Part shown: positions 1-11,844 of the stretch, one piece after another | Position numbering within the stretch: the first letter of the stretch is position 1 | How the letters are laid out: every line of letters starts with the position of its first letter | Assembly (NCBI GenBank): GCA_033398695.1 | Contig: JAWKAU010000045.1 | Location: 372,001 to 436,000 of the forward strand | Reading direction: 5' to 3' | Length of the DNA: 64,000 bases | DNA from: Orobanche coerulescens | Taxonomy: Eukaryota > Streptophyta > Magnoliopsida > Lamiales > Orobanchaceae | Position numbers and translations under genes: made by a program | The notes under the pieces: model-generated | Told to the model about the DNA's origin: nothing | The model's database searches: none | The model's input: only the letters and a program-made list of their open reading frames with translations

Positions 1-641
1 CTACTGGTGCGAACATATACTCTAGCGATCAAAGCAAACAAAGCAATCTCAAGCAATCAAATAGCATCGTGAAAAGAGCAGATCCAAAAAGTTCATATTC
101 AAGGAAGCTCTTAAGTTGGAGAAGACAAACACTCTTGTCTTTAAATCTTGAGTACGGGTACTTCTTTGGTTGAAGTAAGTGATCAGAAGGCATCCGAGGA
201 TCGAGGATCAAGAGGTGCAAGGCGATCAGTATGTATACAACGGCACGGAATTCCACCGGTTGGAAGTCTGTTGTAGTGTGTTGTGAATCACTGTAATATT
301 TATCACCGGTTGAAAATTATAGTGAATTCATCTCCAATCGGTTTGGAGAAAAGTGGATTAGTAGAGGATTACCCCACCTCCGAGACCACTATAATCACTG
401 TGTTATTTATTTCTTTGCATCATACTCTAAGCCTTTGCATACATTGTTAAGTGTTTCATTAAGATTAATTTATATTCGTCATCAGCTGACTTCCGCACTT
501 ATCCAAGAACAAACGACTCCAAGTCATTTGTTTGACTATCAGCTGAAGAAACTCACTCTACGGAAAAAGAGTTCAAGAGTTTCAACAAGTCTATTCACCC
601 CCCCCCCTCTAGACTTGTTCCTGGACGACTTGTGACCTACA
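1..641 (+). repeat. 5' LTR of SIRE-like copia element, cut by window edge
   Basis: Matches 7668-8309 almost throughout and ends in ...CTACA directly before a primer binding site. From the intact copy at 6898-8309 (1412 bp), about 770 bp of this LTR lie outside the window. Most mismatches to the other copy sit at CTG/CAG trinucleotides or in homopolymers. Confidence 0.95.
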
Positions 642-643
642 AG

Positions 644-655
644 TGGTATCGGAGC
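644..655 (+). promoter_or_regulatory. Primer binding site of SIRE-like element
   Basis: TGGTATCGGAGC starts two bases after the LTR end. It resembles the complement of the 3' end of plant initiator Met-tRNA (usually TGGTATCAGAGC), the standard primer for minus-strand DNA synthesis in plant LTR elements. Confidence 0.85.
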
Positions 656-720
656 GGTTGGTTCATTTTTTTTCACGAACCAGATCTATACTAGATATAT
701 ATCTTATCTCTCACTTTATA

Positions 721-2100
721 ATGGAACACATGCACTCTAGACTACCAGTCTTTTCAGTTGACGAGTATGATCTCTGGAAGATAAGAATGCAGGCACACTT
801 ATCTTCAATCCATGACGACATGTGGTGCATCATTGAAGACGGTCCATTCATTTTCGAGAAGGACAACACAGCCGAGGAGATCGCAGCTGGGAGGCCCGAA
901 AAGATTCCCAAGAAGAGAACGGAGCTGACCCCCGAAGAGAGAAAGCTGGACAATCTTGACAACAGGGCCAGAGATGTGCTATACCAAACTCTTGACAAAT
1001 CCACAATGGTCAAGATCAAAAATTGTAAGAATGCCAAAGAGATTTGGGACACATTAGCTCTCATCGGAGAAGACCAGGAGCATGTCGAATCAAGCGGCGG
1101 TTTCTTTTCTGATGAAGACGAGGAGTATGATTGCCTGATGGCAAACTTGGCTGATGAAGAGGTAACCTCTAAACCTACCGGTTCAAATAATAGCTCAGCC
1201 ATGTCACAAGATATGGATTTACATGAATCGGTAAATCAATTATTCAAAGATTTTGAAACACTTAAATCTGCACACCAAGTCAGATCAAGAGAGAAGACTC
1301 ACTGCAAGATGAGAATAGGCATTTGAAAAATGATTTTGAAAAACTCACCTAGATTTAAATAAGGTTGAGTCAACTACGGTGATTTCAAAAACCGGGCAAG
1401 TGTCAATACATTTGAGATAGACCGGCTAAATATTTTACTTAAAGAAAAGTCACCGCACTTGCTCATGCCAAAGCCGAGTTTACTAAGTGGCACAGATAAA
1501 TAAAACTCAGCGCAGGAAATAACCTCCCTGAAGGCGTCCTCAACTCTGGGCGAATTGTGTACCTATAAAAGGTCATTATATACCAAATCGGGCCTTGGAT
1601 ATGATTCTCACACTCCCTCTAGTTCGAAACCAAGTTTATCAAGGGAGAAACAATGGTCTCGATCACGAGCCTGTATAAACCGATTTTCAAAAACAGCAAT
1701 AAAAGTCAAACGCCCAGCCGCAATCAAGTTACACCGCATGACCACCTAGACAGCGACTAGCAAAGGCCTGTGCAAAAGCAAAGGCCAGCACAACATGCCC
1801 ACTATTACCAACAACTCCCCAAAAATAGATTTCATAATGGGAGGGGCGATGGAAACCTCAAGGTTATCCAAATTACCAAAATGAACAAGTGTGGAGACCA
1901 CAAAGGTTTAACAAATGGTCTCGGCCTAGATTTAGAAATGGCCCACACTATTTTGAGGAATATCCATACAATCCAACCAGAGATTTAGACCTCGACCACG
2001 AGCACCGTATAAGGGTTATAATAATAATAACAATTCCTATAATCCAAGGAGAAATCAATTCTCCAGAAACCAACTAACCCCAAAGGACCCACACAAATTT
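721..2100 (+). pseudogene. gag: Copia gag, frameshifted
   Basis: Capsid-like protein of a Ty1/copia element. The first ATG after the primer site that opens a gag-like reading frame is at 721. The first 200 codons look like the usual plant copia gag N-terminus: residues near LPVFSVDEYDLWKIRMQAHL, then NARDVLYQ-like and AKEIWDTL-like stretches. An acidic patch (SDEDEEYD) follows near codon 130. The frame stops at 1326. After that only fragments in other frames continue, with a Gln/Asn-rich tail at 1770-2090 ending near a GPTQIWVPK-like stretch. No CCHC zinc knuckle was found, so that part is probably deleted or scrambled. No longer functional as written. Confidence 0.8.
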
Positions 2101-2470
2101 GGGTACCTAAATCTCTGCTTGTTTAATTGCGTAAAAGATGGAAGGACTACAACCACATCTCCTCAAGCTCAAATTTTGGAGGAGAAGAATGGTTTGTAGA
2201 CTGGATGCTCGAGGCATATGACCAGGAACAAGAGGATGCTGACCAAATACATCAAGGAAAGAGGTCCCGATGTAACCTTTGGAGATAGCTCTAGAGGACA
2301 GGACAAAAGGCTTTGGAGAGTTGCACCGAGGAAACATTGTAATATCCAAAGTTCATTATGTCAAAGGGCTCAAGTACAACCTCCGAGCATAAGCCGATTC
2401 TGCGGCGAGAAGAATCTAGTAGTCTTCACCAGTTTGAAGTGTATGGTGATAGACATCTAATCTGGAGAAA
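2101..2470 (+). pseudogene. Copia protease region, active site disrupted
   Basis: Follows gag in the order expected for copia pol. The stretch encoding WFVD at about 2190 should continue into the aspartic-protease Asp-Ser-Gly motif; instead two bases are missing there and the frame jumps. A second frame (2218-2330) carries the downstream MTRNKRMLTKYI and VTFGDSSRG stretches, typical of the end of copia protease. A third frame is needed to reach the pre-integrase part. The missing bases fall at an expected CAG/CTG, so a consensus error is possible. Confidence 0.65.
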
Positions 2471-2509
2471 TAAAGCTACAAGGTTTTCGAAGAAGAGAGG
2501 TATACATGA

Positions 2510-3480
2510 TTGATTGGAACACAGGAACACCTAACTCTGTTTTCTATCCAAGATCAGGCTGAGAATGGATGGCTGTGGCACAAAAGACTATGTCACCTGA
2601 ACTTCAAAGCCATCAACAAAATTAGCTCTCAGAAGCTGGTCAGAGGACTTCCAAATGAAGTATTCAAGAAGGAAGCACTCTGTGATGCTTGTCAGAAGGG
2701 AAAGCAGACCAAAGCATCGTTCAAGCCAGTTCAGCCCACAACGCTCACAACAAGGATCTTAGATATACTCCACATGGATCTATTTGGTCCTATCAAGCCA
2801 AGGACTTTGAGCGGCAGAAAGCATGCTCTTGTGATTGTAGATGATTATTCAAGGTACACTTGGATCATTTTTCTATTCAAGAAAAGTGAAACCTTGACCA
2901 AGTTACTCGAGTGCCGAGAAGGATCCGAATGAGAAATCCCTATCCATAATCAAGATCGATCGATAGAGGAGGAGAGTTTCTCAACAAGGCGATAAGCGAT
3001 TTCAGCGATCGAATGGGATCCGGATGAGCTCTGCACCGGGACGCCCCGAATGGTGTTGCCGAAAGAAGGAACAGAACCCTGAAGGAAGCGGCAAGGTCCA
3101 TGATTGCGAAGCGGACCTACCCAAGAGGTTCTGGGCTGAAGTATCAACACACCTGCCACACCCTGAGCAGGAGTATGATAGTAGGGATACATGGAAAAAC
3201 TCCCAATGAGGTTTGGAATAATAGAACTCCAACTGTTGCTTACTTTCATGTTTTTGGTTGTAAGTGTTTCATCCACAACAACGGTAAAACACAGCTAAAT
3301 GCCTTTGATGCTAAAACTGATGATGGTCTATTTATGGGATATTCCCAAAGAAGCAAGGCATATATAGTTTTTAACAAAAGAACCTTAGTTGTGGAAGAAA
3401 CACCCCATGTTGTTTTTGATGAATCTACTGTTGAGTACTGGAAACAACTTGAGCAAATTGAGAACAAGCTCAAGTCGGAA
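2510..3480 (+). pseudogene. Copia integrase, frameshifted
   Basis: Joins element cDNA to the host genome. Codons from 2570 give the GAG-pre-integrase zinc finger (WHKRLCHLN ... CDACQKGK; H, H, C, C visible) and then the start of the rve core (DILHMDLFGPI ... VIVDDYSRYTW), which includes the first two catalytic-region Asp residues. The frame breaks at about 2925. From 2930 to 3180 the core is spread over several frames, and the Gln-rich stretch before the catalytic Glu is lost. From 3180 the C-terminal part resumes (GKTPNEVWNNRTPTVAYFHV, then FGCKCF and GLFMGYS), as in other copia integrases. Confidence 0.85.
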
Positions 3481-3678
3481 CCCTTGAAGAAGTCATTATT
3501 CATGACACTGGAATGGTGGACTCACTGCAGATCACTGATGACCCAATCGGTGATGAAGACCCAATCAGATCGACAGATCACCAAACCTATCCGATCCATT
3601 CTTCAAGAAGACCAATGGAGTAGCACTCATCTGCGATTGAGAACCAAGCTGCAGATCACAAGGCGGTAGCTAATCCAG

Positions 3679-4252
3679 TTGCAGACAAGAACCCAGCAAA
3701 TTCAGATAACCACCACAGCAATCCAACAGGGAACAAACCCGGAAGAGGACGAGATCCCCAAATGGCTCAAGGATCATCCAATTCAACAAATCATCGGAAA
3801 GTTGACTGATGGAGTCAAGACAAGACAGTCAACTCTACCAGCAGGAATGGCGATGTTCTCATGTTTCATGTCACAAATTGAACCCAAGACTACAGAACAA
3901 GCCTTGGAATATTATTCATGGATTAATGCTATGCAAGAGGAATTGGAGCAGATGGAAAGAAACAAAGTTTGGGAACTAATGCATGCACCCGATCACAAGA
4001 AAGTTATTGGCACCAAATGGGTGTATAAAAACAAGAGTGATGAAGACGGAGCTGTTGTTAGGAATAAAGCCAGACTCGTAGCAAAAGGATATGCACAGTG
4101 TGAGGGAATAGATTTTGATGAAACTTATGCACCTGTTGCAAGATTAGAAGCCATCAGACTATTCCTCGCATATGCTGCATTCAAGGATTTTGAAGTTTAC
4201 CAGATGGATGTGAAAAGTGCGTTTCTAAATGGAGTCCTAGAAGAAGAAGTTG
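3679..4252 (+). pseudogene. Copia reverse transcriptase, N-terminal third only
   Basis: The open frame contains the start of a copia [64 protein letters not shown] and [17 protein letters not shown]. The sequence that should follow (the YVDD active-site loop, thumb and all of RNase H) is absent. At 4252 the frame runs without a stop into unrelated protein sequence, so a large in-frame deletion removed most of RT and RNase H. This copy cannot encode its own polymerase. RT identity is certain; the breakpoint is good to a few codons. Confidence 0.9.
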
Positions 4253-6651
4253 ATTGGGCGGACTATATTTTCAGGCAACTTGTTCGCGAGGTGAACAAGG
4301 TCGAATGGCTCGAAGGTGAGAAGAAGTTCAAGACTAAGTTGGCGTTCGGAACGCATCTTAGTTGGTTCTTGGAGCAGACTGGAGTGGCCAAGGGAAACAT
4401 TGACCCTTTCCACCCAAACAAGAGGCTAGGTCACATGGACCATGACAAGAAGAAGGTTGGAGTCACTGGGAGAGCAGCCCAGTTGTTGAAGGATTTGCCA
4501 GACTCAAGCTATTGCCCAAGATACGATTTATCAGACTCGGACCAACCTGCAGCTGAGATCGGAACTGCAGTCGAGTCCGAGAATGAGTCTGACGATACAC
4601 CAATCGCCATCCGATTCAAGAGAAGGGGACCAGCCCCAGAAGGACCTTCCAACCTGCAGTCATCACCTGAACCCTCTCCAAAGAGGCCAGTCAAGGAGAG
4701 CGGCTGAGCGGCATACCAACCCATCGATTCGATCACCGGCTCATCCGACCGGCTGCACTGAATACCGAAACTCGAATTGTACCTGTTATTACACCTCCTG
4801 TGTACATAACCGAAGAAGAGGAAGCAGGTCTTGTTATATCTATTCCTGAAGCAGATTACACTTTCAATCTTTTAGAAAATAATACTTTTAATCTCTCTAT
4901 TGAGCAACTTCAGCTTGTCAAACCGCAAGCAGAAAAACACTCCTTTGTAAATATTTTTAAAGAGTGGAAAACTCTCAAAACCATGTCTTTTACAAATTTT
5001 CAAACTTTTGTTGAAACTAGTGGTTGGGAATATCCCCAAGCCACTGAGGATGTTCTGACTAATTTTTGCAAAGAGTCAGATTTCACTTTACTCCTCCAGG
5101 ATAACTGGTTCATGTCACATTTTGAGACAAACATGGACCATTTTATCCATTCTATAATGCTAAGTATTTTTAATGGTGATTTTGGAGAGGAGGAAGAGGA
5201 AGAAGAAAAGGAGATTAGGATTGAGGAAATTAATGGAGACAATGAAATTATCAATTTGGTTGAAGAGGATGAAGAAGAAAAAGAACCTGAAGAAAACATA
5301 CCAGTTGAAAAGGAGACAGAGGAGATTGAGAAAACAGAAGAAGTAGCTGATGAAGGAGCTGAAGAAGGAGAAGAAGTTGATCAGGAAGAAGAAGAAGAAG
5401 ATAAGGAGGAGGATGATGAGAATGATGAAGGAGAAGAGAAGGAGAAGGACGATGCTAAGGATGATGATGATGATGATGATCATGATGATGGAGGTGAAGG
5501 AGGAGCAGAAAAAGAAAAAGAAAAAGATGAGGAAAAAGAGAAAGAAAAATATGAAGAAGAAGAAGGGAAAGAGGAAGAAAGAGAGAAGGAGCCAGAGCAG
5601 GAGCCAGAGCCTACCAACGAAGCTGCAGATAGGATTGTTGTACCTCCCCGGTACACCAGCCTAGACGCAGAGCTGGCAGAGGACTCCAGGTCAGGGACCC
5701 CGGAGAAGACTCAATCTGACCTACCTGCTGCAGCCAGGAGCCTGCAGTCTAGTGGCTCCCTTGTGAAGGATCGGGAGAACACTCCCCATCGGCTCGATTA
5801 TCACCTACCATGACCGAGCCGATCAAGCGCATTGTCGAGACACCATTGGGGAGTCTGTCAACTCAGGTCACTCCTGACCTTCAGACCATAAATGCCAAGA
5901 TTGACACCCTACTTCAGCGAGAAATCCCTCAGCCTCCTCCTCCTACAAACAACAGAATGCCCTTTGGCATGTCTGATTGGATGAGCCGCATGGAGCAATA
6001 GTTGACAACCCTCATTGATGCTGGCAAAAAGGGGGAAGAGAGGATTCAGGGGGAAGAGAGGGAAATCAGAAGTAAGAAAAAGCAGGATGTCCCTCAGATT
6101 GAAGGACCCTCTAGCCTGAAGAGGAAGGAACCTGTAGATCCAGAAGACCAGCCTGAAGGGAAGCGCAGAAGGACCAGAGGCGGCTTTGAACCTACTCTTG
6201 AATGGGAAGGGTTGGAGCTATGGTTTGTTGAAGATTTCTGCCCATTTGAAGCTCTTGAAATGTGGGGAGCTGCTAGGAAAAGGTTCATCAGAGACTATTA
6301 TGTCTGGGAACTACTTCAAGATGACAAACTCTCCCCACAGGAGATTTTCATAAACTGTATGGAAGAAGTTCACCCTAAGCTTTGGGTCATTACGAAAAGT
6401 ACGCAAAAGAACAAAAAGCCTTTCCTATGATTCCCTTATTTAGAGCTGAAGAAGCACCAATCCGCATGGATGGTGAACTTGATGAGCTACAACTCCAGGA
6501 GGAAATCAAGCGAGTCTGCCTTGAGAACAAATTCAGATCTCAGCAGGAGCAGGATTTCGCAGCACTCGTGGTAAAAAGAAAGTATGGCCTTGCTCCAGTC
6601 AAGGTAAGACCTATCGGAGCCAAACCATTCAAGCACGCAAGCGACTACTAG
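4253..6651 (+). pseudogene. Extra 3' ORF region of SIRE-like element (env-like position)
   Basis: Lies between pol and the polypurine tract, where Maximus/SIRE elements usually carry an additional, sometimes 'env-like', ORF. Parts: the tail of the RT fusion frame (4253-4707, ending in a Pro/Ser-rich stretch), then 4800-5813, 5810-6001, 6002-6430 and 6382-6651 in different frames, so at least four breaks. The middle is extremely Glu/Lys/Asp-rich. Stretches such as GLELWFVEDFCPFEALEMWGAARKRF look globular. I see no signal peptide or membrane segment, so an envelope role is not supported by this copy. Function unknown. Confidence 0.55.
5184..5610 (+). repeat. GAA/GAG/GAT-rich low-complexity tract
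   Basis: Purine-rich triplet tract inside the extra ORF, encoding runs of Glu, Lys and Asp (a GATGATGAT run lies near 5462). Two overlapping frames stay open through it because of composition alone. The long minus-strand Ile/Phe/Leu-rich frames here are shadows. Confidence 0.9.
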
Positions 6652-6897
6652 AAGAGGCAGAGGAAGAGGCAGATGATCTTTTAATTATTTTTCTTACTTG
6701 TAATTTTATTTTCTGTACTTAAAACATTCTTGTATAATTTCAATGATAAGTCAGAAAAATCTATGAACAGTCTGTTGAATGACAATTTTCCAGTTGTCTC
6801 AATATTAGACTGATTTCAGTTTTTGTCTCGCACTTAAGTGCAGACTTGGTTATTTGATTTCTTACTTAGTTTTGCCATCATCAAAATAGGGGGAATT
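6652..6897 (+). promoter_or_regulatory. 3' untranslated region and polypurine tract of SIRE-like element
   Basis: AT-rich non-coding stretch ending in a CATCATCAAAATAGGGGG-type tract (about 6877-6893), then AATT and the LTR start TGTTAGGAATAC. The purine run primes plus-strand synthesis; this wording before TGTTAGG is typical of the SIRE/Maximus lineage. Confidence 0.85.
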
Positions 6898-8309
6898 TGT
6901 TAGGAATACTTGTTAGATTTTGATGATGTCATTAGTTTAAAATCAAATGTTTATTACTTGGCAAAATGTAAGGAAGAACCAAATGAGTATCTTCCATAGG
7001 CCAAAATATGTTAAGTATAAAAATTGGCAAAATGTAAAGAAGAACCAAATGAGTATCTTCTATAGGCCAAAGTTAGCTAGGCTGAAAATCGGCTAAGTAC
7101 TAAAGTACAGCCTAGTCCATCAGAGAAGTACAGCCGACTTCAATCAGAGTAGCCCTGGTCAACTAAAATTTATCAGAGAAGTTTGACCAGACTGCAGCCG
7201 AGGTACCTCAGGGAAGTCACCTGATCAGACAAGTCTCAAACAGTGAACAGTCGAGAGAACCTACCTGCAGAGATGTAAGCTGCACATCAGCCTACTCGAC
7301 TACAGCCTAGTACTCCAAGACCACGTCAGCATGCTTTGAAAAGTCAAATATTACGGAAAGCTCACATGCAACGTGAAGAGACAAATTGGAGTGATTCCCG
7401 CAAGAGATATGATTTAATTAAATCATCCTGACCCACCGTGAAGACTTTAATCCTTTTATATTCAAAAGATTCGCGCTCACATGCGAAGTCCTCACAACGG
7501 TCGGAAGAAAAATTAAATAATGGGAATCCAGCCTTGCAACGTTCGAAAGATTAAACAATGAAGTCTCTCTCCAACGGACGGATTTGTTCAAAGATTTGCA
7601 ACGGCTACAAGGAAGAAGCTCAGAGATCGTGATCTATATATATCCGAAGATTTGAAACTGAGCAACTACCGGTGCGAACATATACTCTAGCGATCAAAGC
7701 AAACAAAGCAATCTCAAGCAATCAAATAGCATCGTGAAAAAGAGCAGATCCAAAAAGTTCATATTCAAGGAAGCTCTTAAGTTGGAGAAGACAAACACTC
7801 TTGTCTTTAAATCTTGAGTACGGGGTACTTCACTGGTTGAAGTAAGTGACTGTAAAGGCATCCGAGGATCGAGGATCAAGAGGTGCAAGGCAGTCAAGTG
7901 TGTATACAACGGCACGGAATTCCACTGGTTGGAAGCTGTTGTAGTGTGTTGTGAATCACTGTAATATTTATCACTGGTTGAAAATTATAGTGAATTCATC
8001 TCCAACTGGTTTGGAGAAAAGTGGATTAGTAGAGGATTACCCCACCTCTGAGACCACTATAACTGCCTGTGTTATTTACTGTTTTACTGCATCATACTCT
8101 AACTGCTGCATACATTGTTAAGTGTTTCATTAAGATTAATTTATATTCGTCATCAGCTGACTTCCGCACTTATCCAAGAACAAACGACTCCAAGTCATTT
8201 GTTTGACTATCAGCTGAAGAAACTCACTCTACGGAAAAAGAGTTCAAGAGTTTCAACAAGTCTATTCACCCCCCCTCTAGACTTGTTCCTGGACGACTTG
8301 TGACCTACA
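6898..8309 (+). repeat. 3' LTR of SIRE-like copia element (1412 bp)
   Basis: Starts TGTTAGGAAT after the polypurine tract and ends CTACA at 8309, where similarity to the 5' copy stops. TG...CA ends fit a retroviral-type LTR. The element's target-site duplication cannot be tested because its left flank is outside the window. Confidence 0.93.
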
Positions 8310-8589
8310 TAACCTTACAGGCATAATGTACGTAATAGCAATACGCTAGCGTACGTAATGCTACACCCGTAGCGTACGTTAAAGCTATGAACTTAGCCAA
8401 AAAAATCCAAACTCTCCAACCAACATTCAAACGACGAAACCAACCCGACGACAAGTATAAATATTTCGATCCCGAAATATTCCAATACAATATTCATTGT
8501 ATCATTCCAAAACAACAATACTTGTACAATTCCAAATGAATACGTACAAATCAACAGTAACACAAAAAAAATTATCCCCGGATATTACA
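8310..8589 (-). repeat. LTR fragment X (chromovirus type), target of the SIRE insertion
   Basis: Immediately right of the SIRE LTR. Carries several ACGTACGT words (8318-8385), a GAACTTAGCC stretch also found after the word array in family A (34550), and ends CCCCGGATATTACA, the inverted LTR start of the TGTAATA families here. The rest lies beyond the SIRE insertion, outside the window. Confidence 0.6.
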
Positions 8590-10339
8590 TAAGGATTTAT
8601 CAAGAACATGTTAAACAATCATTTATGTTTGTTAATATCATCTTATGTTGTTTAAACTTTCCAAGAACATCACAATTGTTGAAAGTGATAATCTGCACAA
8701 CTTTGTTCATCACTACATCAAATTTAGATTGAATATAGTAAGCTACAATAAGGTTATACTAAATTCATTTAGATATAAGATTACATCATATTCATTAAGA
8801 TTATTAACACCATCCTTACAACCCCTTACTAACCTAGAGAATACACTATCATCATCTATGAATTCACCTAGCTTAGGTTCAAGAATCATCACACTACAAC
8901 AACATCTAAGCCTTAGTCCCAAAATGATTTGGGGTCGGATAACATGAATCAAACTTTGAAACCATCAATGATCATTACATAAATAACATAAAAGGAGAAA
9001 AAGAGAAAAAAGTAGAGAAAAAAGCAAATAAAAAAGAGAATGAATGTTAAAAAAAATCCTGAAAAATAAATTAAAAGATAACACGGAATAAAAGAAAATA
9101 GGAATAAAAATATAGATAAAAAAGGAATCAGATTCCATCCACTATCCGTATTCTTTCCCGCCACATTTGCCTCTCTATCGCCATACTTTCTCCAATTCCA
9201 AGAAATCGCATATCATTTTCAATCATCTTTATCCAAGTTTTCAATCATCACACTAATCTTCTAAAATTCAACAAGGTATTCTAATACATTTTATGACAAC
9301 ACTTTCCTCAATTAAACTTAACTATGAAGAAGCTAATGATTATTATTGTCTTAATGATGTTAACAATCTAGCAGGAAGAGTTTGATTCATTTAAACATGA
9401 CCATTATCATCACAATATCAACAACACCTCATTCCAAACCCTTAGTTACCATTTTCATCAATAAGTGTTAGAAAGTTTAACTACAAACATGTTTTACTTG
9501 ATCAATTCAACTCTAGGTGAAGTATACCACAACACTAACATCATAACCACAAAAATATAGAGTAGAATCATACAACATACCTTCAGAAACGAAGAACAAA
9601 TCACCAAACCACAAGAACACACTCCAAGCTTCAAGAAACAACTCTAAACTCCCAACCAACAAGCTCCAATCTAAGATGCAAAGCTCAAACACAAGTTGGA
9701 AGGGTGTAGAATCAGTCTAGTGAGGTAGAGGGATGATTGTTGGAGAGAAAATTCGGAGTTTGGACGTGCAAATGAAAGACACAAGCTGTATTTTTATAAA
9801 CTGCACAGCTCGTTACGTACGTTATCGCAAGAGGATAACGTACATTAACCCCTTTACGTACGCTACACCTGAAATTGTTACGTACGTAATATGTCTCTAG
9901 ATGTTACTGTCTCAAAACACTAACATCATTACGTACGTTATGGGCTAGAGCATTATGTACGTAATATATGTCAACTTGGCTGCCTCGAAAAGGCCATTTA
10001 TCCGGATCATGTCCGGCCCCCACGCCGAAAGTGAGATCGGATAAAATTCCCAAGCATTACGTATCTAAACAGCATTAAATTATGTACGTAAAGCTAACAA
10101 TCTAACATTCGTTAGGTTAAGGTCTTAGCGTACGTTATACACACTTAAAATATATCCCAAAAATATAACAATCTACACAACGTCAAGAAATCAACCACAA
10201 TGTGAATGATAGTCATAATCAAGTCTATTCTGATATATCCCGACATCAATAAACATTAACTGAATGTAATATGATTACAACAGTGCTCAAATTATTCGAA
10301 TAATACAACAGTAGATAAGAATTACTGTCTGATATTACA
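8590..10339 (-). repeat. LTR fragment G (chromovirus type), left part unclear
   Basis: AT-rich sequence with no believable gene. The right end is LTR-like on the minus strand: it begins at ...TATTACA (10339), has an ACGTACGT word array (9812-10140), then a TTTATAAAAATACAG TATA-like box (about 9790). A donor-like AAGGTATGT lies near 9582. No matching TGTTACA end or branch-site module was found on the left, so the fragment is truncated or 8590-9400 belongs to something else. Confidence 0.5.
9812..10140. repeat. Palindromic word array, TTACGTACGTAA type (LTR G)
   Basis: About nine spaced, degenerate copies of ACGTACGT (examples near 9813, 9830, 9880, 9935, 9957, 10082 and 10130), directly upstream of the TATA-like box on the minus strand. 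Confidence 0.75.
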
Positions 10340-11844
10340 CCACTGATCACGCATTGTCCGATAGACCCATTCCCGACCCTCATTAGGAATAATATACTTG
10401 TCCTTCAACATATTTATATTATTTGTTAGTAATTATATATTACTGCTTATTTATTACTAGGTATTAATCATGCATTCACAAATAGGCCATGAAGTAGATA
10501 TAGTTCTTACCAGTACATACTGCCATAGAAAGTCTTCTTCTTCATCTCCAACTTCATGCCAACTAGTCAATGTGAGAGTTACATACTGCCTCACTGTTGT
10601 CCCTATAAAATGGCCCAATTCAGATAGTATTTTATCATCATCTGCTATGGGTTGGTCGCGTGCATTCAACTTGATCTCTCGCTTCTCCTTTCGCGTATGG
10701 ACATGATCCATTTTGGTCTTTCCTCTGCACTTTCTTGGTTTGGCTTCAGCAGGAGTACCTATCAGTCAAACATATGCTTCATCATGTTTCATTATATTAT
10801 TACACAATACAATTTACAAGCCTAAGTAACATGGAAATAACAACAGGACAGAATTACTACAAGTACGTAGATTGTGATACCAGAAATGACTGAAAAGATA
10901 CCAGAATGTGATTGTAAAATCTCATTAGTTGGAGACTGTGACTGTAGCATTTCCATTTGAGCTGCTTCTGATTGTTGATGTTTCCTGAACTCCAAGTACG
11001 CAGACATTGAACTAGTAGAATTATTAACAAGTCTATTAATATGCTTGCCAGAAGGTTCATTTTCCTTCAAATTTAAATTTATGATAGTTTAAAATACCTC
11101 TACACAGATTATACCTCTACAAAATTCAATTGGTGTAAAATACCTATATAGAAACTAAACCTTCAGTCATATTCTTTTCACATGATAACACACTTTTACT
11201 AGTTCGGGAACGAGTTGATGGGCCAACTCCACCCTTAATGATATTCTTTTCCTTTGTTTTCTAGAAATATATAACCAATGATATGTGGTCATTCCAACGT
11301 TTGACAAAATATTACCACGAAATTACTCATGTGTGTAGATAAAGAAAATAAGTGTACCTTTGATGTGATGATATGATCTTCATCAATTTTAAGTTGATCA
11401 GCATCATTGTCTGCAATGTAGTCCTCAGTCTTATCTGAATCATTCATTATCTTGCTTTTGCCTTTGTCTTGTTTGCTCAGGTTGGCTGATAGTCTTGCCA
11501 ATCTATGTTCTGCCATCTTTTGTCTAATTTGCAGAACTTTCTTATTTTTCTGCATTTCATAATTACACAACCCCTGAACTGTAATACCCGAGATTCTCGG
11601 TTCCAGTTATTTTTGAATTTTACCGGTTGTGCCGGTCATTTTATTATGTGTACGATTTCTTGGTCCGGCATGATAGACCGGATTGTGATATTCGTCGGGT
11701 ACGACTTTCTGTTTCGTAAGTTGAGCTAATCGTATGTCCTGTTTTGTTATTATTCGTCTTCTTCCGGATCGTTGTTGTGGTCCTATCGCATTTTTCGGTT
11801 CGTGTCAGAGTCGTTTTGCAACCAGAGGTTTTCTGGCCGGACCT

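Noticed and set aside
711..1202. 163-aa minus-strand ORF opposite copia gag
   Set aside because: Antisense of a recognised gag frame; Ser-rich composition follows from the sense codons.
5160..5483. Minus-strand Ile/Phe/Leu-rich ORF, membrane-protein-like
   Set aside because: Shadow of the GAA/GAT-rich acidic tract on the other strand.
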